From assembly GCA_027485695.1 (NCBI GenBank), contig JAIXQO010000003.1, positions 372,001 through 436,000 on the forward strand: a stretch of 64,000 nt of DNA. Reading direction: 5' to 3'. This document shows positions 9,588 through 18,432 of the stretch, one piece after another (position 1 is the first letter of the stretch; the number at the start of each line of letters is the position of its first letter). The notes beneath the pieces are model-generated. The model did not search any database and had not been told where the DNA came from. It saw only the letters and a program-made list of their open reading frames with translations. Position numbers and translations under genes: made by a program. Source of the stretch: Pseudomonadota bacterium (GTDB lineage: Bacteria; Bdellovibrionota; UBA1018).

Positions 9588-10208
9588 CTACTGGGAGATT
9601 CGCAGCGAACCGACGAATTGGGCAAAATCTGCCTCGTGCAAACTGAATTGCTTCGGATTCGAGATATAGGTCATGTCGTAGACGCAATCCTTCCAGGTGA
9701 GGACGATCACCTGAACTCGGGTCCACTCGCTCTCGAGTTTGCCCTGGATGGTACGGCTATAGGCGGGGGTCTTGTTCACTTGAGTCCACTGATCGTCTTG
9801 AAACTCGACCTCACGGAATCCGAGTGTGAGCTCTCGGGCGACGCCTGGGAGGTTTTTGACGGGCGTAGATTGCCCGCGTCTGCAGGCGGTGTTGAGCGAG
9901 ATGATCGCCTGAGTGCGTTTGGACTGGAAAACGACATCGCTATGCTCGGAGCTGAATGCGTCGGACTCCTGATCGATTCCGGAGGAATTCGACGGCGCAA
10001 CGCTTTCGGGCGGTAGTTTACTCCAGGTTCCTGGGTTCAGTTGCGCAAGATCAACGATGTCGTAGTGGTTTGACTTCTCGTCCATGGGTTTGACGTTTCC
10101 GACTAGGGTCGAGCAACTGGATAACGAGAGGGCACCTAGGCAGGTGAGGGTCTTGATGACCAGAGTGTGGACCCGGTTTTGGGACCGGTCGGTAGACGTG
10201 CTTTTCAT
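9588..10208 (-). CDS. Lipoprotein of unknown function upstream of mlaEFD
   Basis: 206 residues. A hydrophobic segment (LTCLGALSLSSC) ends in a lipobox LSSC, so the Cys is probably lipidated. The mature domain ends in motifs such as VLTWKDCVYDMTYI and FAQFVGSLRIS that suggest a compact alpha/beta domain, but I do not recognise the family. It lies 51 bases ahead of mlaE in the same direction and may be cotranscribed with the lipid-transport operon; a role with it is only an inference. Confidence 0.75.
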   Translation of the reverse strand: MKSTSTDRSQNRVHTLVIKTLTCLGALSLSSCSTLVGNVKPMDEKSNHYDIVDLAQLNPGTWSKLPPESVAPSNSSGIDQESDAFSSEHSDVVFQSKRTQAIISLNTACRRGQSTPVKNLPGVARELTLGFREVEFQDDQWTQVNKTPAYSRTIQGKLESEWTRVQVIVLTWKDCVYDMTYISNPKQFSLHEADFAQFVGSLRISQ

Positions 10209-10404
10209 GAGTTGAAAATAGCAAGATTGGGCGTCGGAGCGCTAGAGAATTTCGAGCGGCAATTGACGCTCGTCGTGTGCTCTCTGACGAAAGAGTCAAA
10301 AGTCACGGCGTCAACAAGCCGTGATGCGTTTCTTGACGTGGGAAAAAAAGGAAGAGAATCGGAAACTTCCCGCCGTGCAGGAATTTCCGTTGGAAAAAAA
10401 CTGC

Positions 10405-10421
10405 CTGGCATCCGTGTTGCT
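10405..10421 (+). promoter_or_regulatory. Sigma-54 promoter of flagellar block 1
   Basis: The sequence CTGGCATCCGTGTTGCT matches the sigma-54 consensus (TGGCAC, five bases, TTGC) with one mismatch and exactly ten bases between the invariant GG (-24) and GC (-12). It lies about 80 bases upstream of the periplasmic TPR gene, which is followed directly by a sigma-54-type activator gene. The transcript start would be near 10432. Confidence 0.8.
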
Positions 10422-10501
10422 TAAACAAATAATGGGTAAGAAACCTTTCGTAGGATGCGAAGGGGTTCATTGGGTCCAAGTGACCGAAGCAGGACGCGAC
10501 A

Positions 10502-13228
10502 ATGGCAGCAGGTTTTAAAAAATTTCTGATCGTCTCGGGATGCGTCGGTGCGCTCACCGTTTGGTCGAGCCAAGTGGCCGCCTCCGAGATCCGCCTAGAG
10601 ACCCTGAAAAGCTTGTCCCGCCTCTCACTTGCGATCGATCGCCGTACTGAAATCGAATTCAAATCCAATTCAGAACGTTTCACCATCCGGGTTCCCGGGT
10701 TCTCCGCCGAGGACTTGGGCTGGAATGCCGCAAAGCTCGGCGAGCTCGCGGATCCACGGCTGAAATCTCTTCGCTTGAATTCTGACGGACGCGGTGTCGA
10801 GTTGATTGGTGAATGGGCCTATCCGCGAGGCGCATTGGCACCGGCCGCGCCCGCGATGGATACGTTTCCCTATCGAGACTCCAAGAACGGTCGTTTCGTT
10901 CTCGACTTCTGGGTCAAGAACGGTCCAACTAAACTGGAGTCGAACGCCAAAAAAATCACTCAATCTCGCGAACAAGCCCGGCGTGAAACCGAGAAGCTGA
11001 CGAGCGAGCGACGAGCCATTCAAGACCGCGAAGCCAAGGAGATCGCAAACCTTGCCGACATTGGTCGTTTTTGCCAGGAGCCATTCCAGAGCGGCAAAGA
11101 CTTGTTCTTGTCGTTTTACCCGCTCCACGAGCGCTTGAATTTGTCGAAGTTCTTACCGACGCAGGCACCTGACGAAAACTACCCGTACCTCCGCCCGGAA
11201 GCCAAGAATGAAGATGCTGACTACGCGCGATTGGCTTATCAGCTTTACGACAAAAAGAAATTCGCCCTCGTACTCAAGACTCTCGATTTCCATCGCGACG
11301 CTGTTCGCAAGTCCGAGTTCGCCCGCGATCTTCGGTTCTTGAGGGCGAACGCCATTTGGCAGTTGAATCAAAAACCTGAGGCGGAGCGGGAATTCGCAGC
11401 GATCCGTGACGAGCAAGTGGGGCATCCATCATCTCTTTTCTCCGCGATCTTTTTGGCTAACCAAGCTCGTGAAAAAGAGGATTTCCTTCCGGCCTACGAA
11501 GGTTACCTATGGATTGGCCAGAAATACCCGGAACACGAAAAAGCTTGGGTATTCCGTCTGATCGCGGCCGAGATGCTGTATGAGATGCGCCAGATGGACC
11601 GCGCCGAAGCGGAGTACGAATGGCTCATCAAGAATTCACCCACGCGCGAAGGTCGTGCGCTCGCCGCAACCCGTATCGGAAACGTTTTTCTCTACCGCCG
11701 TCAGTACGCCGAAGCGATCGCGGCTTATTTTCGAGCCCAGAAAGATTTTCCCGAGGAGTCCAAGAAATCTGCATTCCTCACGATGAACCGGGCAGAAGCA
11801 CTGTACTGGATGGGCGAAATGGATCAGTCCGAGACCATCTTTCGCGAGTTCCTCAAGAAGTTCCCGGAGAACTCAGGTGGATGGCGCGCGCTGGTTCGCT
11901 TGGGTGAGCTGGCGGGACGTAAGGCCGTGGCGAAGCACGGAGCTGAATCTCGTTCTTTCTTCTTGGAGTCGATCAATCGATATCCGTTCAGTCCCGGCAC
12001 CGTGCTTTCACGTATGCGTTTGATTCCGTGTGGAGATCACGCTGGATTTACGGCCGAAACAGCAAAACTTTTTTTCGAAGGCGATGCTCGTGCCTATGAC
12101 GGTGCCGGCGAAGTACGAGTGGACGACTATCCAGCGATTCGAGCGATCTATCGGGTGAAATCGCTCATCCTTTTCAAGAGCTATCAAGCGGCGTTGGATG
12201 CGGTTTTCGAGGAAAAAGAACAGCTGCCGCGGCAGTCTCCCGTGGTGGCAAGTCTCGAAGATATCCAGCGTCGTCTGTTCCGTAAGAACATCGTCGAGTT
12301 GTTGGATGGTAACAAGACGTTCGAGGCGGCTAAATTCTACGACGACCGTATCGATCGTATGCCGATGTCTCCTCCAGAATCCGACGGTAGCGAGGCCATT
12401 AATCCCGAGTACTTGCTCAGATTGTCACGCGGTGTCTCTGCGATGGGGCTTGGAACGCTTGCACAGAAAATCTACGACAAGTACACCGAGCTTCAGACTG
12501 GTTACGAGGTCACTCGCTTCACCGAAACTCGTCAGGAGAAACGTCTCGGTCTTGAGGCGCGTAAGCAATCCGAGCGTGCTTACACTCTGGCCAAGGCGCT
12601 TGCGACCGAAGACCGGAAGAAAAACGCAGAAGAGATCCGCAAGCAATTGGCTCAAGTGTCCGGAGATTCTCCGTACTCGTTCCAGCGGTTTGTTCTTGAG
12701 AGCGTGATTGATGCCGACTCCGGAAAAACCCAATCAGCCTTGGCGGCGGCCGAAAAAGCCCGTCTCCTGCTCAGTGGACTAAAAGGCGAATACACGATCG
12801 AAGCGGCATGCCTGGATCAGTGGGTCGCCGACTTGCAGTTGAAAACGGGTGCAAAATACGCAGCGATCGAGATCTACGCGAAGATCGCCGCACGCTATCC
12901 AGAGGCGGGTCGAGAGCCGACCTCGTACGTGAGCGGCTGGTTGCCGCCGCTACAGCCCAAGGACCAGCTGATGCAAAACCAAGCGGATATCTACGCAAGT
13001 CTCGGTAAATGGGTGGACGCGGCGAATGTCTACGAGCGCGCGATGTCGAGCGGAGTGAAATCCAATCGGGTTCGTTACGAGTTCGCGCGCGCTCGCATGA
13101 AAAACAACCCAACAGACGCAAAAGCAATTGAAGTGTTGAATCAGCTCGCAGAGAGCAAAGAAACGGATTTCTGGACGGAACTCGCCCGCAAATCGATCGC
13201 GGGTCTAACTGCCAAGGAGGGCAATTGA
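10502..13228 (+). CDS. Periplasmic TPR-repeat protein with AMIN-like N-terminal domain
   Basis: 908 residues. A signal peptide (KKFLIVSGCVGALTVWSSQVAAS) is followed by a beta-rich domain at about residues 28-150 (RLETLKSLSRLSLAI, FVLDFWVKNG) that resembles AMIN-type periplasmic domains, a helical charged linker, then many helix-pair repeats of TPR type (for example ALAATRIGNVFLYRRQYAEA and DEQVGHPSSLFSAIFLANQA) to the end. It sits directly behind a sigma-54 promoter and abuts the FlbD-like regulator (SD AAGGAGG inside its end), so it should be expressed with early flagellar genes. A role as a flagellar assembly or envelope scaffold is inferred from position; no family name is assigned. Confidence 0.88.
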   Translation: MAAGFKKFLIVSGCVGALTVWSSQVAASEIRLETLKSLSRLSLAIDRRTEIEFKSNSERFTIRVPGFSAEDLGWNAAKLGELADPRLKSLRLNSDGRGVELIGEWAYPRGALAPAAPAMDTFPYRDSKNGRFVLDFWVKNGPTKLESNAKKITQSREQARRETEKLTSERRAIQDREAKEIANLADIGRFCQEPFQSGKDLFLSFYPLHERLNLSKFLPTQAPDENYPYLRPEAKNEDADYARLAYQLYDKKKFALVLKTLDFHRDAVRKSEFARDLRFLRANAIWQLNQKPEAEREFAAIRDEQVGHPSSLFSAIFLANQAREKEDFLPAYEGYLWIGQKYPEHEKAWVFRLIAAEMLYEMRQMDRAEAEYEWLIKNSPTREGRALAATRIGNVFLYRRQYAEAIAAYFRAQKDFPEESKKSAFLTMNRAEALYWMGEMDQSETIFREFLKKFPENSGGWRALVRLGELAGRKAVAKHGAESRSFFLESINRYPFSPGTVLSRMRLIPCGDHAGFTAETAKLFFEGDARAYDGAGEVRVDDYPAIRAIYRVKSLILFKSYQAALDAVFEEKEQLPRQSPVVASLEDIQRRLFRKNIVELLDGNKTFEAAKFYDDRIDRMPMSPPESDGSEAINPEYLLRLSRGVSAMGLGTLAQKIYDKYTELQTGYEVTRFTETRQEKRLGLEARKQSERAYTLAKALATEDRKKNAEEIRKQLAQVSGDSPYSFQRFVLESVIDADSGKTQSALAAAEKARLLLSGLKGEYTIEAACLDQWVADLQLKTGAKYAAIEIYAKIAARYPEAGREPTSYVSGWLPPLQPKDQLMQNQADIYASLGKWVDAANVYERAMSSGVKSNRVRYEFARARMKNNPTDAKAIEVLNQLAESKETDFWTELARKSIAGLTAKEGN

Positions 13229-13230
13229 AG

Positions 13231-14214
13231 ATGGACGCAAGAATACTCACACAGGATCACGCAATGAGCGAGGTCGTGACTTTGGCGGGGACAATCGCAC
13301 CGAGCAAAGCGTCGGTACTGATTCAGGCCGAACGAGGCTCCGGTAAAGATCTACTCGCGGAAGAGATCCACCTGCGTTCTACTCGTTCCGGTCGGCCCTT
13401 CATGGCGATTCGTTGTTCGGGCTCCCCATCCAACTTGATTGAGCAAGAACTCTTCGGTTACGAGAAAGACGCCTTCGCAGGCGCGATCACGTCAACGGCG
13501 GGAAAATTTGAACTCGCTCATGGCGGAACGCTGCTTCTAGATGAAGTCGGCGATCTGGACTCCCGTCTTCAGGCGAAATTGCTCAAGGCGCTTCTAGAAA
13601 ACGAAATCGAACGCATGGGAGCGCGACGTTCGGTCAAGGTTGATGTGCGAGTGCTGGCGACTTCCTCGCGTAATCTTTCGGAAGCAGTCAAGCGCGGCAC
13701 GTTCCGCGAAGACCTTTATGCGCGCCTCGCAGTCGTTACGCTTTCGATCCCCCGACTTCAAGACCGTCCGGGTGATGTCCGTTTCCTGGCCGAACAATTC
13801 ATCCGCAGTGCCGCCGACACGTACGGAAAACCGGTGAGTGGGATCTCGCAAGAAGCAGTCGCGCTCCTGGAAATGCACCCATGGCCGGAAAACGTTCGTG
13901 AGCTGAAGAACGTAATCGATCGTGCGGTGGCTAATTCACCGAATCTCCTGCTTCAGTCCAAAGATTTGGTCATCAATCGCACGCCCATCAGCCAAACAAT
14001 CGATCTCATGCCCGATGTGACGGGTGCGGATCTTTCGAATAAGAACGCCTGGGAGCCAGGTGAGACGCTGAACGATATCGAGCGAAACGTGATCCTGCAG
14101 GCGTTGCATTTCCACCACGGGAATCGCACGCACACTGCCAAGGCGCTGGGAATCTCTATCCGTACGCTTCGCAATAAACTCGCGGAGTATCGCAAACTCG
14201 GTATCGAAGCTTAG
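13231..14214 (+). CDS. flbD: FlbD-like sigma-54-dependent flagellar regulator lacking a receiver domain
   Basis: About 327 residues: a AAA+ domain starting close to the N-terminus and a Fis-type helix-turn-helix at the end (GNRTHTAKALGISIRTLRNK), the latter very like the C-terminus of the flagellar regulator FlbD. Walker A is AERGSGKD rather than GESGTGKE; Walker B is LLLDEVGD. The loop that normally reads GAFTGA and touches sigma-54 reads DAFAGA. There is no phosphorylation receiver domain. A TTG at 13225 is a possible alternative start, but the SD AAGGAGG (13214-13220) is better spaced to ATG 13231. It overlaps or abuts the TPR gene and precedes flgB. It probably activates flagellar promoters; the altered loop makes this less certain. 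The symbol is by similarity of the C-terminus and position. Confidence 0.88.
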   Translation: MDARILTQDHAMSEVVTLAGTIAPSKASVLIQAERGSGKDLLAEEIHLRSTRSGRPFMAIRCSGSPSNLIEQELFGYEKDAFAGAITSTAGKFELAHGGTLLLDEVGDLDSRLQAKLLKALLENEIERMGARRSVKVDVRVLATSSRNLSEAVKRGTFREDLYARLAVVTLSIPRLQDRPGDVRFLAEQFIRSAADTYGKPVSGISQEAVALLEMHPWPENVRELKNVIDRAVANSPNLLLQSKDLVINRTPISQTIDLMPDVTGADLSNKNAWEPGETLNDIERNVILQALHFHHGNRTHTAKALGISIRTLRNKLAEYRKLGIEA

Positions 14215-14226
14215 TCATCGTGAGGG

Positions 14227-14252
14227 TGGATGACGACCGTAGGGGTCGTCAC
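14227..14252 (+). other. Hairpin between the flbD-like gene and flgB
   Basis: TGACGACC pairs with GGTCGTCA, extended by a GG/CC pair past one bulged A, giving about ten base pairs with a five-base loop. No T-run follows, so it is more likely an RNA-processing or attenuation structure than a complete intrinsic terminator. Confidence 0.5.
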
Positions 14253-14281
14253 CCCCAGTAGGTCAAAAAATATGAGAGTCT

Positions 14282-14296
14282 CGGCAGAATCTGCCG
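14282..14296. promoter_or_regulatory. Perfect 15-base palindrome upstream of flgB (candidate operator)
   Basis: CGGCAGA-A-TCTGCCG is a perfect inverted repeat with a single central base, 92 bases ahead of the flgB ATG and followed by an AT-rich stretch. FlbD-type regulators are known to bind GC-rich palindromic ftr sites near flagellar promoters, so this is a candidate binding site for the regulator encoded just upstream. It could also be an RNA hairpin. Confidence 0.45.
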
Positions 14297-14388
14297 TGTA
14301 TTTATTATTTAGATAAAAATGTATTCATCGGCAAAAAGCTCTGAGAAACTTAAGTCAGCGCTACAGGCGCGGAAAACGAGGAGGAACG

Positions 14389-14802
14389 ATGTCGTCAGGT
14401 TTCGATAACACGATCGGCGCATTGAATACGTCGCTGAACCTTCGGCTCATGAATCAGAACGTGATCTCGTCTAACGTCGCGAACGCGGATACGCCTGGTT
14501 ACAAAGCCAAGCGCATGGAGTTCGAGGACGCGTTTCGCCAGACTCTCGGTGTCGACGGCAATTTGCAGATGGAAGCAAGCGACCCCGAACACATCGTTGT
14601 TCAGTCGACGGATCCGGTGACGCCCGGAATCGTCGAAGACGCGAATGGAGTGGAGTCCTTGGATGGCAACACCGTGAACCGCGGTCAAGAGATGGCGCGT
14701 ATGGTGGAAAACCAGAAACTCTACGAGGCTTCTGCGGAGATGCTCAAGAAGAAACTCGGAATGTTGAAATACTCGATCACCGAAGGTGGAGGTAACCGCT
14801 AA
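14389..14802 (+). CDS. flgB: Flagellar proximal rod protein FlgB
   Basis: 137 residues, the usual length. The conserved rod motif NVISSNVANADTPGYKAKRM lies at about residues 24-43 and the C-terminal helix carries the LYEASAEMLKKKLGMLKY pattern. FlgB forms the inner proximal rod, connecting through FliE to the MS ring. A strong SD (GAGGAGG) precedes the ATG. It overlaps flgC by one base. It starts the structural part of flagellar block 1. Confidence 0.96.
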   Translation: MSSGFDNTIGALNTSLNLRLMNQNVISSNVANADTPGYKAKRMEFEDAFRQTLGVDGNLQMEASDPEHIVVQSTDPVTPGIVEDANGVESLDGNTVNRGQEMARMVENQKLYEASAEMLKKKLGMLKYSITEGGGNR

Positions 14803-15239
14803 TGGATTTCTTTTCTTCGATGCGCGTCAGCGCAAGCGGGCTTGAAGCGCAAATGCGACGGATGAATACGATCTCGAGCAATATTGCGAACGCGGAGACG
14901 ACACGAACCGAGGAAGGCGGCCCTTACAAGCGTAAGGACGCTATATTCGAGGCGAATGCCGACAAGGAGACGTTCGGTGAGATCCTGACCAACAAGATGG
15001 ATGAGAACGTACAAGGCGTGTTGGTCTCGGATATTCAACAAGATGAGACGCCACCTCGCTTGGTTTACAATCCGAATCATCCAGACGCTAATGCCGAAGG
15101 TTACGTTGCTATGCCGAACGTGAATACGGTCGAAGAAATGGCGAATATGATCTCTGCCCAGCGCTCCTATGAAGCAAACATTACGGCACTCAACGCCGCC
15201 AAAGAGATGGCCGCTAAGGCGCTTGAGATTGGAAGATAG
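14802..15239 (+). CDS. flgC: Flagellar proximal rod protein FlgC
   Basis: 145 residues. N-terminal rod motif MNTISSNIANAETTRT and the C-terminal helix MISAQRSYEANITALNAAKE, both characteristic of FlgC. It polymerises with FlgB and FlgF into the proximal rod after export through the flagellar type III apparatus. Its start overlaps the flgB stop (TAATG). Confidence 0.96.
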   Translation: MDFFSSMRVSASGLEAQMRRMNTISSNIANAETTRTEEGGPYKRKDAIFEANADKETFGEILTNKMDENVQGVLVSDIQQDETPPRLVYNPNHPDANAEGYVAMPNVNTVEEMANMISAQRSYEANITALNAAKEMAAKALEIGR

Positions 15240-15252
15240 GAGCTAGGCCCAG

Positions 15253-15621
15253 ATGTCTAACCTTTCGATCGAAAGACTGAACCTTCTCGTCGGCAACGGT
15301 GACCTCACCGGCGCGGCCGGCGTCGGAAGCCAATCACGTGCGACGTCCGAGCTCAAGGCGAACGGACTGACTCCGACGGATGAACAATTCGGCAAAGAAG
15401 GTGCCTCGTTTGGTGACTTACTCAAAGCATCGATCGAGCAGGTGAACACGCATCAAGCCGAAGCAGATCGCTCGATGAAGGAACTGGTTTCGGGACGCAC
15501 CAAAAATATTCACGAAACGATGCTGACCATCGAGCGCGCGGATAGCTCGCTCAAGCTTGCGATGCAGGTCAGGAACAAGATCCTCGAGGCTTATCGCGAG
15601 ATCATGCGTATGCAGGTCTAG
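15253..15621 (+). CDS. fliE: Flagellar hook-basal body protein FliE
   Basis: 122 residues. The C-terminal helix DSSLKLAMQVRNKILEAYRE and the ending IMRMQV are diagnostic of FliE, the adapter that joins the MS ring to the rod. It follows flgC by 13 bases, in the common flgB-flgC-fliE order. Confidence 0.95.
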   Translation: MSNLSIERLNLLVGNGDLTGAAGVGSQSRATSELKANGLTPTDEQFGKEGASFGDLLKASIEQVNTHQAEADRSMKELVSGRTKNIHETMLTIERADSSLKLAMQVRNKILEAYREIMRMQV

Positions 15622-15644
15622 TGGGTAAAAACTAAAAGGGAATT

Positions 15645-17390
15645 ATGGCTGAAAATCAGGCGACTGGTACTGAAAATAAGAAAATCACCGATGACTTTTT
15701 TACTCGGGTGAGTAAGCAGTTTTCCGATTTCTGGAAAACGCTGAGCTTCCAAAAGCGCATCGCAATGATTTCGACCGCTACCGTGATTGCGTCCGGTATT
15801 GCAGCACTATTCATGTGGGCAGGGAATCGGACCTATGCGACGCTGATGACGAACCTGAATCCTGAGGATTCGACCCAGGTTATTCGCCTGCTCAAAGAGA
15901 AAAACATTCCGTTCCGTGTCGATAATGGCGGCAGGAACATCTCAGTCGCCTCAGAAAATATGGATACGCTCCGCATGGAACTCGCCATGGGGGGGATGCC
16001 TCAGACTTCGGTCATCGGTTACGAAGTTTTCGATAAGCAAAGTCTTGGTACTCCGAGCTTCGTCCAGAAAGTGAATCAAAAACGCGCACTCGAAGGCGAG
16101 ATTATGCGCACGATCAATTCGATTCACGGTGTCAAGCGTTCGCGAGTGCACCTCGCGATTCCGCAAAAATCGGCGTTCGTCGAAGATCAGAAGAAAGCGA
16201 CGGCCTCGGTGGTGCTAGACATCGAACCCGGCATCACGCTTCAAGATAAGCAGATTTTCGGAATCGGGAATCTCGTTGCAAGAGCGGTCGAGGGACTGGA
16301 TGTTGCCGATGTCGTGATCGTTGATTCCCTTGGCAAAACGCTTTCTCGAAATCAGTCGGACTCGCTGTCGCAGATGACCGCTTCGCAGCTCGATTTCAAG
16401 GCCAAGCTCGAAAAAGAATATCAAAGCCGTATCGAAGACATTCTCTCAAAAGTTGTCGGTGAGGGGCATGTCGTCGCCAAGGTCTCAGCTGATTTGGATT
16501 TCTCCAGCATTACCGAGACGCAGACGTCCTATGATCAAGATGGCGCTGCAGTTAAGTCCAAACAGACGAACAATCAATCTCAAGAGGGTTCGAAACCCGT
16601 AGCGGCCGGTGCGGCCGGTGCCCAAGCGAATACTCCGCTCCAGGGTGCGGGCGGACCTTCGTCGATCAAGATCTCTGATGTCAAGAACGCGAACGAGGTC
16701 ACGAATTACGCGGTTCCCGAAACAACTCGCCGTGTGACTCGTTCACCGGGATCGGTCAAAAAGATGAGTGTTGCAGTCATGATCGACGGCAAGACCACCC
16801 GTACCAAGAACGCCGAAGGAAATTTCGAATCCAAAGCGGAGCCTTGGTCGCCGGAAAAGCTCAAAGAGTTCGAAGCGATCATTTCAAGCTCCGTGGGCAT
16901 CGATCTTAAACGCGGCGACTCGCTCGAAGTCAGAAACATGGAATTTAAACAGGTGGACTTCACGGAGGCAGAAGCGATTTTGGCCGAGCGTGAGAAGAAG
17001 CTCTACATGCAGAGCTTGTTCGTTTACCTAGCGATCGCCGTGACGATCATTCTGTTTTTCTTCACGGTCGTTCGACCGTTCATCAAGTGGATCACCGACA
17101 ACACGACCGACGGCGTGGATACGTTCTTGCCGCAGACCCTTGAGGAACTCGAAAAAGCCGCCGGTGGTGCACTTCCAGGAATGGAGGATGCGATGCCGTC
17201 TATGCCAGATCAGGTCGATCCGGAGAAAATCGAGAGCGAGATGGTCAAAGAGAAGGTCGTCGCACTCATCGATTCGAACCCTCAGAAAGCAGCGCTCATT
17301 CTGCGCGATTGGATCTTGGGGAACGATCTGGGTAGGAAGCCAAAAGAAGACGGACCTGCGGCTGAGGCCGAAGAAGTCGACGCCGGATAG
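15645..17390 (+). CDS. fliF: Flagellar MS-ring protein FliF
   Basis: 581 residues, typical length. Two membrane segments flank the periplasmic part: one near residue 40 (IAMISTATVIASGIAALFMW) and one near 455 (LFVYLAIAVTIILFFFTVV). Conserved ring-building motifs include NIPFRVDNGG, RVHLAIPQKS and VVGEGHVVAKVSADLDF. A Gly/Ala-rich loop (about 310-335) is the usual low-complexity insertion. The C-terminus (KAALILRDWILGN) is the FliG-binding segment. It is the inner-membrane base on which the switch and export gate assemble. SD AAGGGA precedes the ATG. Confidence 0.97.
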   Translation: MAENQATGTENKKITDDFFTRVSKQFSDFWKTLSFQKRIAMISTATVIASGIAALFMWAGNRTYATLMTNLNPEDSTQVIRLLKEKNIPFRVDNGGRNISVASENMDTLRMELAMGGMPQTSVIGYEVFDKQSLGTPSFVQKVNQKRALEGEIMRTINSIHGVKRSRVHLAIPQKSAFVEDQKKATASVVLDIEPGITLQDKQIFGIGNLVARAVEGLDVADVVIVDSLGKTLSRNQSDSLSQMTASQLDFKAKLEKEYQSRIEDILSKVVGEGHVVAKVSADLDFSSITETQTSYDQDGAAVKSKQTNNQSQEGSKPVAAGAAGAQANTPLQGAGGPSSIKISDVKNANEVTNYAVPETTRRVTRSPGSVKKMSVAVMIDGKTTRTKNAEGNFESKAEPWSPEKLKEFEAIISSSVGIDLKRGDSLEVRNMEFKQVDFTEAEAILAEREKKLYMQSLFVYLAIAVTIILFFFTVVRPFIKWITDNTTDGVDTFLPQTLEELEKAAGGALPGMEDAMPSMPDQVDPEKIESEMVKEKVVALIDSNPQKAALILRDWILGNDLGRKPKEDGPAAEAEEVDAG

Positions 17391-17411
17391 TAATCGAGGG
17401 AGAGAGATACC

Positions 17412-18425
17412 ATGCCATTCGTCAATACGCAGGAAATGTCGGGAATCGAAAAAGCAGCTTTGCTCCTGAACGTACTCGGGAACAACGTTACTTCCCAAAT
17501 TTTCAAAAAGATGAAGGACAACGACGTCAAGCGCCTCGTCAGCGTCATGGGGCAAGTCTCCAAGGTGCCGATATCCGCGGTTCGCGAGGTGCTTGAAGAG
17601 TTCTATTCCGAAATTTCCGAGGAAGCGAATATCATTTTCGGTCATGCGCACGGTCGGGATTTCGTGCTCCAAACTCTCGGAGAAGAACGGGCGAAAACGG
17701 TCTTGGGTCAACTCTCCGTCGTAGAAGGCAGTCGTACTCTCGAGGCGCTTGAGCTCGTGGACTCCAGAACGTTGTCAAACTTCCTGGTGAACGAACACCC
17801 TCAAACCACCGCTCTCGTTCTCGCTCACCTGGAGCCGAACAAGAAATGCGATGTCCTCCGCAGGCTTCCCGAAGGGATCCAGACCGAGGTCGTGCTTCGT
17901 ATCGCGAACATCGATTTCATTTCGCCTCAGCTCATCGCGCAGGTCGACGAAGTGCTTAAACAGGAACTTGCGACGCTCGGTTCGATCGATACCCAGCAGC
18001 TGGGCGGTATCCAGCCGATCGCCGATATGCTCAACGTCATGGACAAGTCCAACGAGCAGAATATCATGGCTCGTGTCGAAGAGAAGGATCCACAGCTCGC
18101 CGAAGAGATCCGGAAACTCATGTTCGTGTTCGAAGACATCGTCTATATCGACGATCGCGGCATGCAGACGCTTCTCAAGGAAGTTCCGAACGACAAACTC
18201 GTGATCGCCCTCAAAACGGCTCCCGAAGAGATCAAGGACAAGATCTTCAAAAACATCTCCAAGCGCGCGGCCGACTTGCTTCGTGATGACCTGGAGAGCA
18301 TGGGACCAGTCAAACTCTCAGACGTCGAGAAGTCTCAGCAAGAAATCATCAATATCGCTAAACGCCTCGAAGGCGAAGGCAAGCTGATGATTTCTCGTGG
18401 TGAGGGAGGAGACGCTCTCGTCTAA
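17412..18425 (+). CDS. fliG: Flagellar motor switch protein FliG
   Basis: 337 residues. The EHPQT motif (NEHPQTTALVLAHL) of the middle domain and the C-terminal torque domain with charged helix (VYIDDRGMQTLLKEVPNDKL, then RAADLLRDDLESMGPVKLSD) are clear. FliG binds FliF and interacts with the stator to generate torque. It follows fliF by 21 bases. Confidence 0.97.
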   Translation: MPFVNTQEMSGIEKAALLLNVLGNNVTSQIFKKMKDNDVKRLVSVMGQVSKVPISAVREVLEEFYSEISEEANIIFGHAHGRDFVLQTLGEERAKTVLGQLSVVEGSRTLEALELVDSRTLSNFLVNEHPQTTALVLAHLEPNKKCDVLRRLPEGIQTEVVLRIANIDFISPQLIAQVDEVLKQELATLGSIDTQQLGGIQPIADMLNVMDKSNEQNIMARVEEKDPQLAEEIRKLMFVFEDIVYIDDRGMQTLLKEVPNDKLVIALKTAPEEIKDKIFKNISKRAADLLRDDLESMGPVKLSDVEKSQQEIINIAKRLEGEGKLMISRGEGGDALV

Positions 18426-18432
18426 TTGATGA

